54,818 nucleotides of DNA. It comes from Ruminococcus sp. GTDB taxonomy: Bacteria; Bacillota; Clostridia; Oscillospirales; Ruminococcaceae. The notes under the pieces are model-generated. The model was not told where the DNA came from and searched no databases. It was given only the letters and a program-made list of their open reading frames with translations. Both the position numbers and the translations under genes were made by a program. The stretch lies in assembly GCA_031262105.1 (NCBI GenBank), contig JAISIH010000056.1, forward strand, positions 1 through 54,818. The letters are read 5' to 3'. Positions within the stretch are counted from its first letter, which is position 1; every line of letters begins with the position of its first letter. This document shows positions 41,816 to 50,285 of the stretch, piece after piece.

Positions 41816-42527
41816 TGACATAAAAACGTTATCACGATATTTTTCAAAGCTGCTTTTTGGGTCGAAACTATTTTGGGGACTTGTCGTATACATAATACTT
41901 CTGGTAGTTGCGGTTTTTTTCGTTGTTTCCCCAATCGAAAAGTCGGAAGCAGGTATGATTGACGCACTGAACACAGCCTATATTTTCGGGCTTTTTCCGT
42001 GTATTTTGCTGATTTGTTCTTGCTTTTCCGGGAATTTGTTTAAGAAAAAGGCTATTGAACTCTGCATTTCATCAGGATTTTCGCGAAAAAAGATTTGGTT
42101 TGCGCTAAATTTTGTTTGTATAATTGCATCTGAAATATTGTTCGGAGTATATTATATCGCATTAGCAATAATTTACACTTCATTCATCTCAAATTTCGAG
42201 TTTCTGCGCATTATCTTAGCTTGTTTAATCATATACACAAACGGCAGCTTTTGTATGCTTATAACATCAATAACAAAATCGCCCATTATTTCGCTTGTCA
42301 TATCATTCTTAAGCATAAATTTAATGAGTCTCTTATCATTGCTTTCTGTAAATATAATCCACAACGGTTATCTTGCGAATTATTTCACAACATTGGCACT
42401 CTCAAATTTATTAGCCTCTTCGGATTATACAGAAAATTACGCAGTTACCTTCTTGCTATATCTGCTTTTCGGAATAATATTTACGGTATTGGGACTTAAA
42501 TGTTTTGAAAAAAATGACATAAAGTAA
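41805..42527 (+). CDS. ABC-2-like membrane permease subunit
   Basis: 240 residues from ATG 41805 (AGAGGTG upstream). Six hydrophobic helices (about 22-45, 60-80, 105-130, 138-160, 168-190, 210-235) with no conserved motif. The stop-start overlap with the preceding ABC ATPase gene suggests a heteromeric ABC exporter or efflux pump. AT-rich relative to the surrounding housekeeping genes. An insertion sequence begins 18 bp after the stop. Confidence 0.75.
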   Translation: MGNNDIKTLSRYFSKLLFGSKLFWGLVVYIILLVVAVFFVVSPIEKSEAGMIDALNTAYIFGLFPCILLICSCFSGNLFKKKAIELCISSGFSRKKIWFALNFVCIIASEILFGVYYIALAIIYTSFISNFEFLRIILACLIIYTNGSFCMLITSITKSPIISLVISFLSINLMSLLSLLSVNIIHNGYLANYFTTLALSNLLASSDYTENYAVTFLLYLLFGIIFTVLGLKCFEKNDIK

Positions 42528-42530
42528 AAA

Positions 42531-42539
42531 GGAGCCGAG
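42531..42539. other. Left arm of an IS-disrupted bidirectional terminator
   Basis: GGAGCCGAG (42531-42539) is preceded by AAAAA and complementary, with one G-U pair, to CTCGGTTCC (43917-43925), which is followed by CTTTAATTTT. If the IS and one 8-bp duplication are removed, they form a hairpin with loop TTATT between the converging permease and rarA genes. The hairpin would have served as terminator in both directions. Confidence 0.75.
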
Positions 42540-42545
42540 TTATTC
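42538..42545. repeat. Target-site duplication, left copy
   Basis: AGTTATTC, identical to 43910-43917. Longer than the 3-5 bp usual for IS3-family elements. Confidence 0.85.
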
Positions 42546-42610
42546 TGACCTGCACCCAAAAGTATAGACATCTGATAAAAAAGATGGTATACTGAAAGGG
42601 TGCAGTTTTT

Positions 42611-42976
42611 ATGCGCAAAAAAGGAAGTAAAAACAAGGTATATTCGGCGGAGTTCAAGATTGCAGTAGTAAAGGCAATGCGAGAACAACATTTAGGATAC
42701 ACAGAAGTTGGGCGAATGTTTGAAATCGCAAGAAGTCCGCATCACGGAGATACAGCAATCAGGAGATGGGAGCGAATATACCTCGAAGAGGGAGAAGAAG
42801 GCTTGATGGAGGAGAAGCGGGGCAGGAAAAGCACAGGCAGACCGAAGAAGCTTAAGCCGGAAGTGGAAGAAGACCTAATCGCGGAGGTTCAACGGCTTAG
42901 AACAGAGGTAGAATACCTAAAAAAATTAGACGCCTTGGTTCAGGAGAGGAAACTGCGAGAGAAAGGTCTAAAGTAG
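42611..42976 (+). CDS. IS3-family transposase OrfA
   Basis: 121 residues: an N-terminal helix-turn-helix (VYSAEFKIAVVKAMREQHLGYTEVGRMFEI) that binds the IS ends, a basic middle and a C-terminal coiled coil (EEDLIAEVQRLRTEVEYLKKLDALVQ). At 42919-42925 a run of seven A residues, read as CTA AAA AAA TTA, is a classic slippery site. A -1 shift there enters the OrfB frame, giving the OrfAB fusion transposase. Confidence 0.92.
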   Translation: MRKKGSKNKVYSAEFKIAVVKAMREQHLGYTEVGRMFEIARSPHHGDTAIRRWERIYLEEGEEGLMEEKRGRKSTGRPKKLKPEVEEDLIAEVQRLRTEVEYLKKLDALVQERKLREKGLK

Positions 42977-43008
42977 TTTTTGAGCTCAAGGCGAAATACA
43001 AACTCTCC

Positions 43009-43800
43009 ATGCTGCTCGACATAGCCGGACTCAATCCATACTATTATCATGTGAAACGCTTTAGTAAACCTGATAAATACGCGACAGCAAAGGTAAAGAT
43101 AACTGAAATATTCCATGACAATAAGGGTCGAGACGGTTATCGCAGAATAACGGGCGAACTGTTAAAAGCAGGCATTAAGCTTAACCACAAAACGGTAGAG
43201 CGGTTGATGAAGGGACTTGGAATCAAATGTCAAGTGCGGATGAAGAAATATCGTTCATACAAGGGTGAAGTCGGCAAAATCGCTCCAAACCTGTTGGAGA
43301 GGAACTTCAAAGCAAGCCGTCCCAATGAGAAGTGGGTAACGGATGTCACCGAGTTCAGCCTTTTCGGACAGAAACTCTATCTGTCACCGATTCTTGACCT
43401 CTATGATCGTTCAATCATCACATACACACTTTATGAGCATCCTGTTTTGAGTATGGTAACAGATATGGTAAAGTCGGCGGTTAAGAAAGAAAGCATTAAA
43501 AACGACCTGATTTTACATTCAGATCAAGGTTGGCATTATCAACACTTCGCGTATCAGCGTCTTCTTGAAGAAAACGGTATCACTCAAAGCATGAGCCGCA
43601 AGGGCAACTGTCTTGACAACGCCGTTATGGAAAATTTCTTCGGACATCTTAAATCTGAACTTCTATACATACAAAAATTCGATTCAATTGAACATTTCAA
43701 ATCAGAACTCACCTCCTACATAGACTGGTACAATAACAAGCGGATAAAAGTGAAATTTGGGTATGTTGCGCCGCTTGATTATCGCCGTCAGGCAGCATAA
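43009..43800 (+). CDS. IS3-family transposase OrfB (DDE catalytic subunit)
   Basis: 263 residues from the first ATG; the functional product is expected to be OrfAB (about 42611-43800) made by -1 frameshifting at 42919-42925, because the frame is open from there to 43009. The integrase core carries D in WVTDVTEFS, D in LHSDQGWHYQ and E in MENFFGHLKSE, with the K residues downstream, i.e. the DD(35)E triad of the family. No frameshift or truncation damages the core. Confidence 0.95.
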   Translation: MLLDIAGLNPYYYHVKRFSKPDKYATAKVKITEIFHDNKGRDGYRRITGELLKAGIKLNHKTVERLMKGLGIKCQVRMKKYRSYKGEVGKIAPNLLERNFKASRPNEKWVTDVTEFSLFGQKLYLSPILDLYDRSIITYTLYEHPVLSMVTDMVKSAVKKESIKNDLILHSDQGWHYQHFAYQRLLEENGITQSMSRKGNCLDNAVMENFFGHLKSELLYIQKFDSIEHFKSELTSYIDWYNNKRIKVKFGYVAPLDYRRQAA

Positions 43801-43814
43801 CCTCGAAAAACGGC

Positions 43815-43860
43815 GAACTCTGAAACTTTCCCGCCGTACGGCGAAAAAGTTTCAGAGTTC
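43815..43860. terminator. Strong hairpin inside the IS, downstream of orfB
   Basis: 22-nt arms (43815-43836 and 43839-43860; left arm begins GAACTCTGAAACTTT) pair with two mismatches around a 2-nt centre. Probably a terminator or a barrier to outside transcription. Confidence 0.7.
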
Positions 43861-43909
43861 AGATAAAACTATTTCTTAAAAGTTTGTCTAACTTTTTGGG
43901 GGCAGATCA

Positions 43910-43917
43910 AGTTATTC
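43910..43917. repeat. Target-site duplication, right copy
   Basis: AGTTATTC. On the minus strand it supplies the last codon and stop of rarA (GAA TAA). Confidence 0.85.
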
Positions 43918-45285
43918 TCGGTTCCCTTTAATTTTATCTCGATATTGTTTTGCCGCCTGTTCGGTCTTGTTTTCGCCGAAACTATAGTAAACCCTGTCCT
44001 TTAGGGGGTCGGGGAGGTACTGCTGTGGAGTATAATGGTTAGGATAATCGTGCGGGTATTTATAGCCGCTACCACGCCCGAGCTTAGCGGCACCGCCGTA
44101 ATGTGAATCGCGAAGGTCAGCCGGGATATCCCCCGTAAAACCATTTTCGACATCCGCCGCCGCCGCGTCAATTGCGCAAACCCCGCTGTTCGATTTCGGC
44201 GCAGTACAGAGCAGAATTATCGCTTCCGCAAGCGGAATTCGCGCTTCCGGCAACCCCAATTCTTTAGCCGACTCGACACAGGCGCGGACGATAGATATTG
44301 CCGACGGGTAGGCGAGCCCGATATCCTCACAGGCAATGACCATGAGCCTCCTGCAAAGTGACAACATATCGCCCGACGCAAAAAGCCTCGCAGCGTAGTG
44401 CAGAGCGGCATTTTCGTCAGACCCGCGAATGGATTTTTGAAATGCTGAAAGTATGTCGTAATGCTCGTCTCCGTCTCTGTCGTAGCGCATATTGCTTCGT
44501 TGGGTTAAAAGCTTCGCGGATTCGAACGTTATAAGATAAGTGAAATTCTTGTCATCAGTATCCTTAATGCTTTCTGATTCATCGCTTTGTGAAAACGATT
44601 TCATGTGACTGACAGGAACTTCTAAGGTGTCTGTTTCTTCTTTCGTTATGGCTTCTGCCGATAGTACACAAAGTTCTGCGCAGTTTATACTTTTCCGAAC
44701 GTCTCCGCCGCAACCTGACGCAATGTAATCGATTACACCATCTTCTATTTGAAGCGTTCTGGAGTTATATTCCCCGGCGATTCTGAATGCCCTTTTTATC
44801 GCCGGCTTAAGTTTTTCAGGTGAAACCGGCTTAAACTCGAAAATTGTACAGCGGCTTATTATCGCACCGTAAACGTAGAAATAAGGGTTTTCGGTAGTTG
44901 ACGCGATAAGCGTAATCTGCCCGTTTTCTATAAACTCGAGCAAGGATTGTTGTTGCTTTTTGTTAAGATATTGTATTTCATCAAGATAAAGTAAAATACT
45001 TCCGAAACTTCCGAACGTCCCGGCTTCGTTTATGATTTCTTTGATATTCGCAGTCCCTGCCGACGTTCCGTTGAGTTTTCGGAGCGTCATATTGCAGTTA
45101 TCCGAAATATACCGCGCAAGCGTGGTTTTTCCAACGCCGGAGGGTCCGTAGAAAATCATGTTCGGTATTTTCTTCTGTTCAATTATGCGTCTGAGCGGTT
45201 TGCCTGTGCCTAAAAGATGCGTTTGACCGACAAAATCATCTAAGGATTTTGGACGGATAAGGTCGGCAAGAGGAGTATTATTCAT
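43912..45285 (-). CDS. rarA: Replication-associated recombination protein A (RarA/MgsA)
   Basis: AAA+ ATPase acting at stalled replication forks. 457 residues from the ATG at 45285, which matches the family start [24 protein letters not shown] and overlaps glyA by 8 bp. Walker [16 protein letters not shown], Walker [11 protein letters not shown], sensor ASTTENPYF. Compared with the family there is an extra polar stretch (about residues 220-250, [20 protein letters not shown]) before [10 protein letters not shown]. This stretch carries one copy of the 15-bp repeated motif. The stop codon lies within the target duplication of the IS, which left the protein intact. Confidence 0.93.
   Translation of the reverse strand: MNNTPLADLIRPKSLDDFVGQTHLLGTGKPLRRIIEQKKIPNMIFYGPSGVGKTTLARYISDNCNMTLRKLNGTSAGTANIKEIINEAGTFGSFGSILLYLDEIQYLNKKQQQSLLEFIENGQITLIASTTENPYFYVYGAIISRCTIFEFKPVSPEKLKPAIKRAFRIAGEYNSRTLQIEDGVIDYIASGCGGDVRKSINCAELCVLSAEAITKEETDTLEVPVSHMKSFSQSDESESIKDTDDKNFTYLITFESAKLLTQRSNMRYDRDGDEHYDILSAFQKSIRGSDENAALHYAARLFASGDMLSLCRRLMVIACEDIGLAYPSAISIVRACVESAKELGLPEARIPLAEAIILLCTAPKSNSGVCAIDAAAADVENGFTGDIPADLRDSHYGGAAKLGRGSGYKYPHDYPNHYTPQQYLPDPLKDRVYYSFGENKTEQAAKQYRDKIKGNRE
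44590..44604 (-). promoter_or_regulatory. Repeated 15-bp motif, copy 3 (inside rarA)
   Basis: ATGAAATCGTTTTCA on the minus strand, in frame with rarA (encodes MKSFS). Confidence 0.35.
44723..44737 (+). promoter_or_regulatory. Repeated 15-bp motif, copy 4 (inside rarA)
   Basis: ATGTAATCGATTACA; positions 44724-44737 are a perfect 14-bp palindrome. Confidence 0.35.
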
Positions 45286-46531
45286 AAAGTGGGAATTTAC
45301 CGGTAATTTCAGTAACCATTCCGCGAATTTTATCTGCGGAATTTTCAAAATCTTTTGCGGCAAGGTAGATACATTCGCCGATTGTAACCATTTCTGCAGT
45401 TCCGAGACCACGGCTGGTAACTGCCGGTGTGCCGATCCGTACACCGCTCGTGAAAGCAGGTTTTTGCGGGTCGTTCGGGATTGCGTTTTTGTTCACGGTG
45501 ATGTAAACTTCGTCCAGACGGTGTTCAAGCTCTTTGCCGGTTATATCAAACGGGCGAAGATCAACGAGCATGAGGTGATTGTCAGTCCCGCCTGAAACGA
45601 GCCGGAAGCCCTTTTCAACGAGCGTTTTTGCTAAAACGGAGGCATTTTCAACGACGCGTTTGCCATAATCTGCAAATTCGGGCTTCAAAGCCTCGCCGAA
45701 ACAAACAGCCTTCGATGCAATCACGTGCATGAGCGGACCGCCCTGAATGCCCGGGAAGACAGCTTTGTCGATTTTCTTCGCAAGCTCCTCGTCGTTAGTA
45801 AGTATGAGACCGCCGCGAGGACCGCGAAGGGTCTTGTGCGTGGTAGAAGTTACCACATGTGAATAGGGCATCGGCGAGGGATGAACCCCCGCGGCAACGA
45901 GTCCGGCGATGTGTGCCATATCGACCATGAGGTACGCGCCGACTTCATCGGCAATTGCGCGAAGCCTTATGAAATCAATCACGCGAGGGTATGCCGAGGC
46001 TCCTGCGACGATTATTTTCGGGTTGTTTTCGACAGCTAAACGACGTACTTCATCGTAATCAATTCGTTCGTCTTCGCCGAGTCCGTACGAAACGAAATTA
46101 TAATATTTACCTGAAATGTTAACTTTTGAGCCGTGAGTCAAGTGTCCGCCATGCGCCAAACTCATCCCCAACACGGTATCGCCGGGATTTATCAGCGCAA
46201 AATAAACCGATTCGTTAGCCTGCGCGCCGGAATGGGTTTGAACATTCGCAAATTCCGCGCCGAAAAGTTTTTTCGCGCGCTCTATGGCAATGCTTTCCAC
46301 AATATCAACGCATTCGCAACCGCCGTAGTAGCGTTTCCCGGGGTAACCCTCGGCGTATTTGTTAGTCAGAACGCTTCCCATCGCCGCCATAACTGCGGGT
46401 GAGACAAGGTTTTCGCTTGCGATAAGCTCAAGATTACGCTTCTGGCGCGAAAGTTCTTTCGCCATTGCCGAGCCCACGTCGGTGTCGGATTTTGTTACAA
46501 AACCGATTGTATCAATTATATCAGCGTACAT
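45278..46531 (-). CDS. glyA: Serine hydroxymethyltransferase
   Basis: PLP enzyme converting serine and tetrahydrofolate to glycine and methylene-THF, the main one-carbon source. 417 residues, normal length. Signatures: [21 protein letters not shown] (about 33-53), [27 protein letters not shown], and the PLP lysine in [16 protein letters not shown] (about 227-242). ATG with TAGGAG upstream on the minus strand. Its last codons contain the rarA start codon, so the two genes are translationally coupled. Confidence 0.97.
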   Translation of the reverse strand: MYADIIDTIGFVTKSDTDVGSAMAKELSRQKRNLELIASENLVSPAVMAAMGSVLTNKYAEGYPGKRYYGGCECVDIVESIAIERAKKLFGAEFANVQTHSGAQANESVYFALINPGDTVLGMSLAHGGHLTHGSKVNISGKYYNFVSYGLGEDERIDYDEVRRLAVENNPKIIVAGASAYPRVIDFIRLRAIADEVGAYLMVDMAHIAGLVAAGVHPSPMPYSHVVTSTTHKTLRGPRGGLILTNDEELAKKIDKAVFPGIQGGPLMHVIASKAVCFGEALKPEFADYGKRVVENASVLAKTLVEKGFRLVSGGTDNHLMLVDLRPFDITGKELEHRLDEVYITVNKNAIPNDPQKPAFTSGVRIGTPAVTSRGLGTAEMVTIGECIYLAAKDFENSADKIRGMVTEITGKFPLYE

Positions 46532-46654
46532 AAAAACTCCTAAAAAATAACATATATTGTGTAAAAAGCAACCACGTCAAAGATTATATCATAGAGATAT
46601 TACATTAATATTAATAAAATTTAGCGAAAAGATTAACGTATATCCGTAGATAGC

Positions 46655-47677
46655 CTATTCGGTGTAAAACCACTGCGAAACCGAAAATTCCTCGTTCGGC
46701 GAAATTTCTTTGTAACCCGACTCCGACGCGGGTATGTCGAGGTTCGGGGCGTCAATCTGCGCAGTCATCGGTTCCGGACAGAAGTAACCCTTAAAGCCGC
46801 CGTCGTTCCAAATAATGGAGAATTTATACTCGTTGCCGAGGGAATTTATGATTTTCCGCCCTGTCGAAATGTCGGTAACGATTACACGGTTTACGTCAAC
46901 TTCCGGCTTTGCAAGTTTATACATATTATTGTTAATATAATGCAAAACAGGGCAGCATTTTCCTGTGCTATAGAGCTTGTCATGCTCATTCAGTGGGATA
47001 TTCGGGCGGCCGTCCGGCAGCCAGCGTGACTCGTCAAGCTGGAGATGTTCGGCAATCGGTACAAGCAGGCGAACGTCTTCGCCCTTGCTTCCGTCAACGA
47101 AAGGCGCAGAAATCGCTGTATGTGTGCAGAGCGAAATCGGTAGTTTTTTTGCAGAAATATTGGTAATCTTCATGGTGTACTTAAGACGAGGAGAACCTTT
47201 TCTGTCGCCGAGTTCAATCCGCACATTGAAGATAAAATCAACAGGGAAATATTTATAAAATTCGTCAGATTTGTCATATATATACTCTGTCTCAGCAAAA
47301 GCTCTGTCAGTTTCTTTAATTATGCCGTAAGATTTAATTTTATGTGAACGCGCATGAACGAAACCGTGAATAAAATTATTCATCTGCGGCTCATTTATCG
47401 GGAGCTGATAAACTGCATCGGAAGTCCTCAAAACGCCGTCTCTGAAACGGTTTGCGAGGTATAGGCACTGACAACCCCAAAGGAATCTTTGCGAATCAAT
47501 GTCTTTTATGTCGGCGGTTTCGGAATAACGAAAAACGTCAATTTTACGCTCGTTGTCGCGAAATCTCACAACGTTTGCGCCAAGGCTCGGAACGAATACT
47601 GCAAAAGCGTTTGTGGTGTTTAGCTGTATTGCTTGAAGCCCTTTGAATTCGGTTAATTCGACGCTTGTACTGCTCAT
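46655..47677 (-). CDS. Aldose 1-epimerase (galactose mutarotase-like) family protein
   Basis: 340 residues with the beta-sandwich pattern of mutarotase-like proteins. Visible segments: FVPSLGANVVRFRDNERKIDVFR, YLANRFRDGVL (substrate Arg), NFIHGFVHAR (the catalytic-type His), SLCTHTAISAPF and CPEPMTAQIDAP (the position of the catalytic Glu). These match the family in order. Natural substrate unknown. Monocistronic between glyA and the radical SAM gene. Confidence 0.8.
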   Translation of the reverse strand: MSSTSVELTEFKGLQAIQLNTTNAFAVFVPSLGANVVRFRDNERKIDVFRYSETADIKDIDSQRFLWGCQCLYLANRFRDGVLRTSDAVYQLPINEPQMNNFIHGFVHARSHKIKSYGIIKETDRAFAETEYIYDKSDEFYKYFPVDFIFNVRIELGDRKGSPRLKYTMKITNISAKKLPISLCTHTAISAPFVDGSKGEDVRLLVPIAEHLQLDESRWLPDGRPNIPLNEHDKLYSTGKCCPVLHYINNNMYKLAKPEVDVNRVIVTDISTGRKIINSLGNEYKFSIIWNDGGFKGYFCPEPMTAQIDAPNLDIPASESGYKEISPNEEFSVSQWFYTE

Positions 47678-47767
47678 TTTTATCTACCTCAATTTCATAA
47701 AAAGTTATTGTAATTTAATTAAAATATCTGCAAAATGTTAAAACATTCGTTCCGAAAAATTTACGAA

Positions 47768-48361
47768 TTATTCAAACTTGCGAATACGGAGTTCTATTCC
47801 TAACCGTTCGGCAAGTTCAACACATTTTTGTGTATCTTCTTCTGAGAGAAGATCAACTATGGTAAACATTACCTTCTTCACATACGGCTTAACGTTGACC
47901 GCGAATTGGAGCATTTCGTCATAAGCGTTTTTCCATTTCGGACGGGTTATACTATTATATTCATCGCGATCCGGCGCGTTTAGCGAAATAGAAACGGTAT
48001 CAATTGCGCCTTCGAGTGCTGATTCACAGGGCTTTTCGCAGATAAGGTTTCCCAAGCCGTTTGTGTTAACCCTAACCTGCTTGTTATATTTCTGTTTGGC
48101 AAATATGGCAATTGAAACCATGTCATCGAACCGCTCGAATGGTTCACCGTAGCCGCAAAAAACAACCTCATTGTAACTTTCGGGCGGGAATTTTTCGAAC
48201 TCCGATTTAACTTCGTCAACCGTCGGTTCGCGTTCGAGCCAAAGGCTGTCTGAACCATACACGCCGGGAGCTTCGTTTCTTATACAAAATGTGCAGTTAC
48301 AGGGGCAACGATTGGTAAGATTTACATACAGATTGCCTTTAACCGGGTAAAGTATCGTCAT
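47768..48361 (-). CDS. Radical SAM protein (TatD-associated type)
   Basis: 197 residues from the ATG at 48361, which has GGTGAG upstream and lies inside the end of nadC. The [4Fe-4S] CxxxCxxC motif is in NRCPCNCTFCIRN (about 18-30). GYGEPFERFDD and VRVNTNGLGN match strands that bind SAM. Short radical SAM proteins of this type are often linked to tatD in Firmicutes, but no tatD is here. The reaction is unknown. Overlap with nadC and closeness to the sirtuin link it to an NAD-related cluster. Confidence 0.85.
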   Translation of the reverse strand: MTILYPVKGNLYVNLTNRCPCNCTFCIRNEAPGVYGSDSLWLEREPTVDEVKSEFEKFPPESYNEVVFCGYGEPFERFDDMVSIAIFAKQKYNKQVRVNTNGLGNLICEKPCESALEGAIDTVSISLNAPDRDEYNSITRPKWKNAYDEMLQFAVNVKPYVKKVMFTIVDLLSEEDTQKCVELAERLGIELRIRKFE

Positions 48362-49202
48362 TTTTCTCACCAATCTTCATAGAAATGTCAAAGGCTTTGA
48401 CAGAATGGGTAATTGCGCCGATTGAAATAACATCAACACCGGTTTTTGCGACTTCTCTTACATTCTCGATGGTAATATTGCCGGATGCTTCCAAAATAGC
48501 TCGTTTGTTGACAATTTCGACGCATTCTTTCATCAGCGCGGGCGTCATATTGTCAAGCATAATCACTTCACATCCGCAATCGAGTGCCTCATTGAGTTCC
48601 TTGAGGTTTCTCACTTCGACTTCAATCCGATTCATATGCCCGATTTTTTTACGCAGAGTCTCAACCGCCGGTCGTAAACCGCCGTATGCGTCAATGTGGT
48701 TGTCCTTAATCATCGCGGCGTCGGAGAGATTAAAACGATGATTCCGCCCGCCGCCGCATAAGACTGCGTATTTTTCGAGAGTGCGAAGCCCGGGAAGCGT
48801 TTTTCGTGTCTCGCAGATATGGCAATTTGTCCCTTCACATTGACTTTGTAACTTTGCAACAGCTGTGGCAATACCCGACATATGTTGTAAAATATTGAGA
48901 GCAGTGCGTTCGCCCTTAAGCAAAGCAGCTGTGTTACCGTGAATATTTACCAATTTTTCGCCGAAAGAAACATTGTCTCCGTCGTTTTTTAGTTTTGTAA
49001 CCTGCACTTTCGGGTCTAAAATGCCGAAAACCCGCATGGCAACATCAATACCGGCTAAAACGCCGTTGTCCTTTGCAACCATAAATGCGGTTGATTCGTG
49101 AGTTTCCGGAATAAGGTAATCGGTCGCAATATCAATGTAAATTATGTCTTCAAGTAAAGCTCGGTTTATAAGATCGTCAATGTAAGAATTTAGTAGTTTC
49201 AC
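48339..49202 (-). CDS. nadC: Nicotinate-nucleotide pyrophosphorylase (carboxylating) NadC
   Basis: Forms nicotinate mononucleotide from quinolinate and PRPP. 287 residues. Signatures: ALLEDIIYIDIATDYLIP, KGERTALNILQHMSGIAT (about 97-114), ETRKTLPGLRTLEKYAVLCGGGRNHRFNLSDAAMIKDNH (about 130-168) and SGNITIENVREVAKTGVDVISIGAITHS. The start is a GTG at 49202 behind GGAGG. nadA and nadB are not in the window. A copy of the 15-bp motif lies 17-31 bp before the start. Confidence 0.95.
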   Translation of the reverse strand: MKLLNSYIDDLINRALLEDIIYIDIATDYLIPETHESTAFMVAKDNGVLAGIDVAMRVFGILDPKVQVTKLKNDGDNVSFGEKLVNIHGNTAALLKGERTALNILQHMSGIATAVAKLQSQCEGTNCHICETRKTLPGLRTLEKYAVLCGGGRNHRFNLSDAAMIKDNHIDAYGGLRPAVETLRKKIGHMNRIEVEVRNLKELNEALDCGCEVIMLDNMTPALMKECVEIVNKRAILEASGNITIENVREVAKTGVDVISIGAITHSVKAFDISMKIGEKNDDTLPG

Positions 49203-49217
49203 TTTTCCTCCACGGTC

Positions 49218-49232
49218 ATGTAATCGTTTACA
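49218..49232 (+). promoter_or_regulatory. Repeated 15-bp motif, copy 5 (sirtuin/nadC junction)
   Basis: ATGTAATCGTTTACA (flanked by C and TG, giving a longer palindrome CATGTAAnCGnTTACATG). Overlaps the sirtuin stop codon, in the nadC leader. Confidence 0.5.
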
Positions 49233-49965
49233 TGGGATCTGATTTATACGTCAAAGCCTTTCCTATACTGTCGTGGATGAGCAAATCAGCTTTGTTATCA
49301 AAATCGGTCGGCGTTTTGTTAATCAACACCAATTTATTCCCTTTATAATAGTTTATGAAACCGTTCGCGGGATATACTGTGAGCGACGTTCCGCCGACAA
49401 TTAAGAGGTCGCAGGCTTCGATCGCGTCAATTGAAGCGTCTATGACGTTTTGATCCAGCGACTCGCCGTACAAAACCACATCGGGCTTCACAAGCCCGCC
49501 GCATTCATCACAGCACGGCGGTCCGTCGAATGACATAATGTAACTTGCGTCAAAACATTTGTGACAGCGAAGACAGTAATTCCTGTGGATTGAGCCGTGA
49601 ATTTCAAGAACATTTTTGCTGCCCGCTTCGTAATGAAGCCCGTCGATATTTTGCGTAATCACCGCTTTAAGTTTTCCTATTTTTTCAAGACGCGCTAATT
49701 CAATATGTGCAGAATTCGGTTTTGCCGACAAAAAGAGCATCTTGTTGCGGTAAAAATCATAAAATTCGTCAAGGTTATTGACGTAAAATTTCCGACTGAC
49801 AATCGTTTCCGGAGGATATTTATATTGTTGATTATAAAGACCGCCGGTCCCACGAAAATCAGGAATACCGCTTTCTGTTGAAACCCCTGCACCGCCGAAA
49901 AAAACGATATTTTCGGACTCGTCTATCCAGTTACGCAAGGTATTCATCGCAAGTTCTGCGTCCAT
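49228..49965 (-). CDS. NAD-dependent protein deacylase (sirtuin, CobB/Sir2 family)
   Basis: 245 residues. Removes acyl groups from protein lysines while consuming NAD. GAGVSTESGIPDFRGTGGLY (about 25-44) binds NAD; TQNIDGLHYEAG (about 109-120) holds the catalytic Asp region, and HGSIHRNYC contains the catalytic His. Four zinc cysteines lie in YCLRCHKC and CCDECGG (about 133-160). Directly upstream of nadC (25 bp) on the same strand: an NAD consumer next to an NAD-synthesis gene. Confidence 0.95.
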   Translation of the reverse strand: MDAELAMNTLRNWIDESENIVFFGGAGVSTESGIPDFRGTGGLYNQQYKYPPETIVSRKFYVNNLDEFYDFYRNKMLFLSAKPNSAHIELARLEKIGKLKAVITQNIDGLHYEAGSKNVLEIHGSIHRNYCLRCHKCFDASYIMSFDGPPCCDECGGLVKPDVVLYGESLDQNVIDASIDAIEACDLLIVGGTSLTVYPANGFINYYKGNKLVLINKTPTDFDNKADLLIHDSIGKALTYKSDPM

Positions 49966-50285
49966 AGATGCCTCACATTCTTTTTATATTACAATTACTA
50001 ATAAATTATATCAAATTTAATAATAAAAATTAAAATTTGTGTTAAATAATTACTTTACCGAAAAAATCTCATTTCCTATTGCTTTAAAAGAAATTGTGTG
50101 ATATACTTATTTATAGTATTATCGGTAAATAATTCACTTAAAATTGGTGTAAATTTCTAATATGGTATAAACTAAGAGAAATTAACAAATATAGTAAAAA
50201 AATTATTGTTGATTCCATAATTCGACAAAATATGGGATAATAATATGGTATAATAAGGAAAGAAATTAAACAGGAGGTTGCTGTT
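49966..50285. other. 320-bp AT-rich gap between the sirtuin and spo0A-like genes
   Basis: Divergent promoter region with no gene visible. It is very AT-rich, with several TATAAT-like hexamers (50249-50254 is the nearest to the spo0A-like gene) but no clean -35 pairing. It contains one TTCGACA heptamer (50221-50227). Confidence 0.7.
50221..50227 (-). promoter_or_regulatory. Spo0A-box-like heptamer upstream of the spo0A-like gene
   Basis: TTCGACA; the minus strand reads TGTCGAA, an exact match to the Spo0A box core TGNCGAA. About 60 bp upstream of the start codon, near the -10-like hexamer. A 7-mer can occur by chance in this gap (roughly 1 in 25). Confidence 0.45.

Larger units (their letters stand above)
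42546..43909 (+). mobile_element. Intact IS3-family insertion sequence (IS150-like)
   Basis: 1,364 bp bounded by imperfect 25-bp inverted repeats: left 42546-42570 starts TGACCTGCACCCAAAAG, right 43885-43909 starts (minus strand) TGATCTGCCCCCAAAAA; 20 of 25 positions match, with TG...CA ends. Flanked by an 8-bp direct repeat AGTTATTC (42538-42545 and 43910-43917). Contains two overlapping transposase frames joined by a -1 frameshift site. Complete and probably recent. Confidence 0.95.

Noticed and set aside
46532-46654. Tetrahydrofolate or glycine riboswitch before glyA
   Set aside because: The 123-bp leader shows only AT-rich sequence and no conserved riboswitch core.
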